64,000 bases of DNA, from assembly GCA_017999435.1 (NCBI GenBank), contig JAGNLV010000007.1, positions 1 to 64,000 on the forward strand, in the 5' to 3' direction. The position numbers and the translations under genes were made by a program. Under the pieces are notes generated by a model. It saw nothing but the letters and a program-made list of their open reading frames with translations. It did no database searches and was not told where the DNA came from. This stretch comes from Candidatus Zixiibacteriota bacterium (lineage in GTDB: Bacteria; Zixibacteria; MSB-5A5; GN15; FEB-12). Numbering within the stretch: position 1 is the stretch's first letter; each line of letters opens with the position of its first letter. Shown here one piece after another: positions 57,296 through 64,000 of this stretch.

Positions 57296-58322
57296 TCGTG
57301 TTTCCCAGTTGATTCGTGAGTAGTTCTTCGTGGATGCGCTCCCGGATTCCCTTGGCGGCCATCTCGTAGGCGGCGAGGACGGCGTTCTGGATGGCGAGCG
57401 AACTGGACGAGCCGTGGCAGATGATTACGGTGCCGTCGACGCCCAGGAGCGGTGCGCCGCCCGACTGCGCGTAGTCGAACTGCTTGGCCATGCGGCGCAA
57501 AAACGGCAGAAGCAGGAAGGCGCCGATGCGGGAGAAAATGTTGGTCTGGATCTGGCGCTGCACGGCCTTGGCGAGCATCGGCTGCACCGACTCCGCGAAC
57601 TTGAGCAGGATGTTCCCGGTAAACCCGTCCGTCACCCCTACGTCGACCGTCCCCGACAGAATGTCCCGACCCTCGATGTTCCCGACGAAGTTGATGTGCG
57701 AGGCCGCCAGCAGCTTGCGGGCCGAGAACACCAGGTCGTTCCCCTTACTCCGCTCCTCGCCGATCGAGATGAGGCCGACACGCGGGGCCTCAAGGTTGAA
57801 CATGATGCTCGAGTAGATGCTGCCCATGACCGCGAACTGCGACAGGTGGGTCGGCTTGCAGTCGACATTCGCGCCGCAGTCGAGCAGCACGAGCGGCCGG
57901 CCGGTGGAGGTCGGAAACATGGTCGTGATGGCGGGGCGCATCACGCCCTCGATGCGGCCCAGCGTTAACAGTGCGGTCGCCATCACCGCCCCGGTGTTGC
58001 CCGGCGACACGAACGCATCGGCCCGTCGCTCGCGGACTTCCCGGAGGCCGACCGCCACCGAGCTGTCGCGCATGCGGGCGCCATCGGTGGCCGCGATGGT
58101 CATGGGAACTTCGGTCTCGGCGTGGAGAACCCCGACCGCGGGGGGGACGTTGACCGTGCCGGCGAGGACGCGATCGATGGTCGGGCGGTGGCCGACGAGC
58201 ACGACGCGCGCGGCCGGACCGATCAGGCGGGCGGCCTCGATCCCGCCGGCAATGATCCCCTCGGGGCCATGGTCTGCTCCCATGACGTCCAGCAGAATCG
58301 TGTGTGCGCTATCGGTCGCCAT
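57225..58322 (-). CDS. plsX: phosphate acyltransferase PlsX
   Basis: This 365-residue protein has the PlsX N-terminus ILLDVMGADHGPEGIIAGG, then SPGNTGAVMATALLTLGRIEGV, LLDCGANVDCKPTHLSQFAVMG, and VGVTDGFTGNILLKFAES. It makes acyl-phosphate from acyl-ACP for phospholipid synthesis. Its natural end is near EELLTNQLG; about 25 further residues run over the fabH start. The ATG at 58322 follows the rpmF gene in the usual rpmF-plsX-fabH order. Confidence 0.95.
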   Translation of the reverse strand: MATDSAHTILLDVMGADHGPEGIIAGGIEAARLIGPAARVVLVGHRPTIDRVLAGTVNVPPAVGVLHAETEVPMTIAATDGARMRDSSVAVGLREVRERRADAFVSPGNTGAVMATALLTLGRIEGVMRPAITTMFPTSTGRPLVLLDCGANVDCKPTHLSQFAVMGSIYSSIMFNLEAPRVGLISIGEERSKGNDLVFSARKLLAASHINFVGNIEGRDILSGTVDVGVTDGFTGNILLKFAESVQPMLAKAVQRQIQTNIFSRIGAFLLLPFLRRMAKQFDYAQSGGAPLLGVDGTVIICHGSSSSLAIQNAVLAAYEMAAKGIRERIHEELLTNQLGNTNGANKSKDNRDWVVCTASAPDER

Positions 58323-58373
58323 CGACTCGACTCGTTGCCGGCGCGGCCGCGCGCCGGCGACATCCGCAGCGTA

Positions 58374-58556
58374 TTACGCTTCTTTCGGCTGAATGATCGG
58401 GCGGCCGTTGTAGTATCCGCAGTGCGTGCACACGTGGTGCGGAAGCCGCGGCTGGTGGCAGTGCGGGCACTCGCTCACGTTCGGCGCGCTCAACTTCCAG
58501 TGCGTGCGGCGCTTGCGGCCGCGCGTGCGGGAGTGTCGTCTCTTGGGAAGTGGCAT
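58374..58556 (-). CDS. rpmF: 50S ribosomal protein L32
   Basis: This 60-residue basic protein starts at 58556 behind GAGGAAA. MPLPKRRHSRTRGRKRRTHW is the standard L32 N-terminus, and CPHCHQPRLPHHVCTHCGYY is its four-Cys zinc ribbon. It is part of the large ribosomal subunit. The yceD-rpmF-plsX order is the common bacterial one. Confidence 0.97.
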   Translation of the reverse strand: MPLPKRRHSRTRGRKRRTHWKLSAPNVSECPHCHQPRLPHHVCTHCGYYNGRPIIQPKEA

Positions 58557-58569
58557 CTCGTTTCCTCTG

Positions 58570-59094
58570 TCAATCGCTCTCGCCGCGCAGGTCTCTGAGC
58601 TTGTTCCAGCGCGGGTCGACGTCATCGAACGCACAGTCGCAGGTCTGTTCGTTCCGGTTTATTTTGCACTTCGGGCAGAGCCCCTTGCAGTCCTCGCGGC
58701 ACAGCGGCGTCATGGGCAAAGCCACAATGACCGCCTGCCGGACCGGCTCGCCGAGGTCCACCTCGAGCGACCGCCCTTCGTAGAACACATACTCCTCGTC
58801 GTCCTCGGCCTCGGCGTGGGCCTCGACCCAGGTATCGTACGAGCACACGATGAAATCGGTCTCTCCATGCAGTTGCTCCTCAAACCGGACCAGACAGCGG
58901 GAGCACTCGACCCCAACCTCGGCCGCGACCTGCCCCTGGCAGAAGAACTCCTCGCCGGACTTCTGAATATCCAGGTCAACCGTGACGCGGCCGACCTCAA
59001 CAACACCCGGGTAGTCTACGGGCAAGGTCCCCGGCTCGGCCTCTAAACAGACATGGGCGGGAAAAGTTTCGAAATCCCGCAGTACCAATTTCAT
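58570..59094 (-). CDS. yceD: YceD (DUF177) family protein
   Basis: This 174-residue protein has FFCQGQVAAEVGVECSRCLVRFE, with the conserved C..C of DUF177, then LCREDCKGLCPKCKINRNEQTC at the C-terminus. The family is encoded upstream of rpmF across bacteria and is linked to 23S rRNA levels. The mechanism is unclear. Here it heads the rpmF-plsX-fab run, starting 125 nt after atpC. Confidence 0.9.
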   Translation of the reverse strand: MKLVLRDFETFPAHVCLEAEPGTLPVDYPGVVEVGRVTVDLDIQKSGEEFFCQGQVAAEVGVECSRCLVRFEEQLHGETDFIVCSYDTWVEAHAEAEDDEEYVFYEGRSLEVDLGEPVRQAVIVALPMTPLCREDCKGLCPKCKINRNEQTCDCAFDDVDPRWNKLRDLRGESD

Positions 59095-59218
59095 AGCCTT
59101 GTAGTGTACAGGACCGGAGCCCCCAAGTCAAGGGAGAAAACGTCGGCCTAACCGACCGCTGTACTTGGCCTTACCGCGTCGGTCGGGCCCCGCCCCCTGG
59201 CCTCCCGCCGCCGGCCGC

Positions 59219-59626
59219 TCAGCGCCGCGCCTCGTAGACGCGGATTCGGTTGCGCGCCCGCTCGATCGCGTCCGGCAGGCCGCCGAGGTCGGTCCCCGGC
59301 TTCGCCTGCGCCGCCGCCAGCGCCTGCTGGTTCCGCTCAAGAGCCGCCCGCGCCCGGGCGATGTCGATCTCCTCCGCCCATTCCACCGCGTCCGCCAGCA
59401 GCGTCGCCGTGTTGTGCGACACCTCGAGGAACCCCCCCGACACCGCCATCACCCGCACCTTGTCGGCGGCGTCCCGGAACTCGATCTTCCCCGGCTTGAG
59501 GGCGGTGATCAGCGGGGCGTGGTCGGAGAGGATGCCGAGGTACCCCTCGCTCCCCGGCACCACCAGCGACCGGATTTCGGCCTCGAAAAAGACTTTCTCG
59601 GGCGTGACTATCGAGAGTGTGAACAT
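59219..59626 (-). CDS. atpC: ATP synthase epsilon subunit
   Basis: This 135-residue F1 subunit has the N-terminal beta-sandwich ([30 protein letters not shown]) and [13 protein letters not shown], typical of epsilon. The C-terminal helical hairpin ([20 protein letters not shown]...) can inhibit the enzyme. It follows atpD by 13 nt. ATG at 59626. Confidence 0.95.
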   Translation of the reverse strand: MFTLSIVTPEKVFFEAEIRSLVVPGSEGYLGILSDHAPLITALKPGKIEFRDAADKVRVMAVSGGFLEVSHNTATLLADAVEWAEEIDIARARAALERNQQALAAAQAKPGTDLGGLPDAIERARNRIRVYEARR

Positions 59627-59639
59627 CGTCCCCGCCGCT

Positions 59640-61067
<1,428 letters not shown>

Positions 61068-61102
61068 TCACATCATTCTCTTCGCGTGAATCCGCCCCGG
61101 CC

Positions 61103-61969
61103 TCATCCTTTCAGCGCCTCCGCCCCCGAGACCACTTCGAGCAGTTCTTTGGTGATCTGGGCCTGCCGCGCCTTGTTGTAGTCGAGGGTGAGCCGGTCGA
61201 TCATCTCCCCGGCGTTTTTCGTCGCCGCGTTCATGGCGATCATCCGGCTGCCCAGCTCGCTCGCGAACGACTCCACGAGGGCGGTGACGAACATCGTCGT
61301 CGCGTAGCTCGGCATGAGCGCCGCGTAGATGTGCTCGGCATCCGGCTCGAAGATGTAGTCGGCGCCGCCCGGCGCCGCCGCCCCGACCGCCGGCGGCCGG
61401 ATGGGGAGATAGCTCTGCAGCGTGATCCGGTACTTGCTGAGCGAGAGAAACCGGGTGTAGAGCAGGTCAATGCGGTCGGTCTCGCCGCTCACAAAGCGGT
61501 GGGTGAGGAAGCCGACAATGTCGCGCGCCTTGCCGTAATCGAGCGTCGTGTTGAAACCGGGGTGCGCCCCGACCACCGCCTGCGGGCGGCGGCGGAAATA
61601 GTCGTACCCCTTCTTGCCGATGACGACCAGTTCGGTCGCGACCGCCGTGTGGTCGCGGAGCCAGGCGAGCGTGTCGCGGATGATGTTGGCGTTGTAGGAG
61701 CCGCAGAAGCCGCGGTCGCCCGTGAAAAGCACGAGCGTCCTCTTCCTGACCGGGCGCTCCTCGAAATACGGGTGGACAATCTCGTTACTCGATCCCGCCG
61801 CCAGGTGGGCCAGCATCTCTTCCAACTTGTCGGCGTACGGCCGGGTCTGTTCGACCTTCTGCTGGGCCCGCCGGAGCTTCGCCGCGGCCACCATCTCCAT
61901 CGCCCCCGTGATGCGCCGGGTCGAGCGGACGGAGCGGATTCTCTTCTTGACGTCGCGCAGTGTGGGCAT
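61103..61969 (-). CDS. atpG: ATP synthase gamma subunit
   Basis: This 288-residue central-shaft subunit starts PTLRDVKKRIRSVRSTRRITGAMEMVAAAKLRRAQ and ends YNKARQAQITKELLEVVSGAEAL, the coiled-coil ends of gamma. The middle has the conserved FTGDRGFCGSYNANI. It rotates inside the alpha-beta ring. It starts 6 nt after the atpA stop. Confidence 0.97.
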   Translation of the reverse strand: MPTLRDVKKRIRSVRSTRRITGAMEMVAAAKLRRAQQKVEQTRPYADKLEEMLAHLAAGSSNEIVHPYFEERPVRKRTLVLFTGDRGFCGSYNANIIRDTLAWLRDHTAVATELVVIGKKGYDYFRRRPQAVVGAHPGFNTTLDYGKARDIVGFLTHRFVSGETDRIDLLYTRFLSLSKYRITLQSYLPIRPPAVGAAAPGGADYIFEPDAEHIYAALMPSYATTMFVTALVESFASELGSRMIAMNAATKNAGEMIDRLTLDYNKARQAQITKELLEVVSGAEALKG

Positions 61970-61975
61970 GCGTCG

Positions 61976-63538
<1,563 letters not shown>

Positions 63539-63634
63539 CTTCGTACTCCTGTCTTAACCGCACCGCCATCGCCGCATCCGGGCGGGGCCGCGCCGCCGCC
63601 CCGCGCGCGTCGCATGGGGCGGCGCCTGCGGCGG

Positions 63635-64000
63635 TCAGTTCACTTTCACCTTCAAAAGCTGCTCCTCGATCAGCCCCAGCCCGTGCCGGATCGAGCCGTC
63701 GATAATCTCGTTGTGCAAAATGACGATCAGGCCGCCGAGGATGGCCGGATCGATCCGCACCTCCAGCCGGATCTGCAGGCCCGTCTTGGCCGACAGCCGG
63801 CCGACCAGGTTCTCCCGCTCCGGGCCGGACAGCGGCACGGCCGAGATCACCCGGGCCCGCCCGATCCCCTTGGCCTTCTCCACCCGCTCGACGAACTCGT
63901 CGATGATCTCGACCAGGTAGTTTATGCGGTGCTTGCCGACCAGCACGACGAGGAACTCGACAAACAGCCGTTGCAGCCGGCTGCCGAACACCGTCCTGAG
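63635..64000 (-). CDS. atpH: ATP synthase delta subunit (partial, runs off right edge)
   Basis: The frame is open to the right edge, so the N-terminal part is missing. The visible C-terminal 120 or so residues (VFGSRLQRLFVEFLVVLVGKHRINYL, VISAVPLSGPERENLV, RVDPAILGGLIVILHNEIIDGSIRHGL-like segment) are the delta/OSCP C-terminal domain, which links F1 to the peripheral stalk. It precedes atpA in the usual order. Confidence 0.93.
   Translation of the reverse strand, partial: LRTVFGSRLQRLFVEFLVVLVGKHRINYLVEIIDEFVERVEKAKGIGRARVISAVPLSGPERENLVGRLSAKTGLQIRLEVRIDPAILGGLIVILHNEIIDGSIRHGLGLIEEQLLKVKVN

Overview
This window comes from a GC-rich Gram-negative bacterium. Four secreted proteins carry dockerin-like repeats ending in a YLFRGGPxPxCP-type motif, and another carries a C-terminal sorting tail (SQNYPNPFNPST). 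DUF3078 and LA_2272-type outer-membrane families are also present. That mix suggests the FCB group, most likely candidate phylum Zixibacteria or a close relative. This is inference from protein style, with no marker-gene phylogeny behind it.

Left end (1-5.2 kb): a lower-GC accessory island. It starts inside a QueC-like gene that runs off the left edge. A TIR-domain gene with the N-terminus MGGGGGGGRG follows 3 nt later, then two unfamiliar small genes, the second of them frameshifted. A gene-poor stretch with phased short repeats comes next, followed by an IS21 IstB remnant, an LA_2272-type surface protein and an IS3-family element that has lost its right end. The QueC-like/poly-Gly TIR pair looks like an anti-phage module and is the most interesting part of the window.

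5.2-22.2 kb: envelope and secreted-protein genes. These are a flippase-like membrane protein, a two-lobed aspartic protease with PDZ, a DUF3078 protein, MscS, a PQQ-type sugar dehydrogenase lipoprotein and an NCS2 purine permease. A lower-GC T9SS-tailed protein lies between copies of a hairpin-rich direct repeat. A DUF7948/SBBP/dockerin protein and a 1366-residue M12-like metalloprotease with thrombospondin-3 and dockerin repeats follow.

22.3-37.8 kb: mostly monocistronic metabolic and stress genes, including six GNAT acetyltransferases, Bcp peroxiredoxin, a YdeI-like protein, a PLP decarboxylase, a PIG-L deacetylase, DUF899, a cytochrome b/ethylbenzene-dehydrogenase-like fusion, a GYD protein, a methyltransferase, a crotonase and an acyl-CoA dehydrogenase. 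A lower-GC pair, a ChrB C-terminal domain and an EamA transporter with a His-rich tail, looks like an acquired metal-resistance cassette.

38.2-51.7 kb: glmM-glmS (UDP-GlcNAc supply), then a group made of a dockerin protein, a small Cys-rich secreted peptide and a membrane-anchored thioredoxin-fold protein. An inositol-phosphatase-like gene overlaps a heterodimeric ABC exporter pair. A large secreted protein of unknown function, a cupin and an etfB without etfA follow.

51.8-64 kb: a small SANT/Myb-like basic protein, then a core housekeeping run read right to left: atpH(partial)-atpA-atpG-atpD-atpC, yceD-rpmF-plsX-fabH-fabD-fabG-acpP-fabF-rnc, ending in a hairpin/T-tract terminator. No rRNA, tRNA or CRISPR array was seen.
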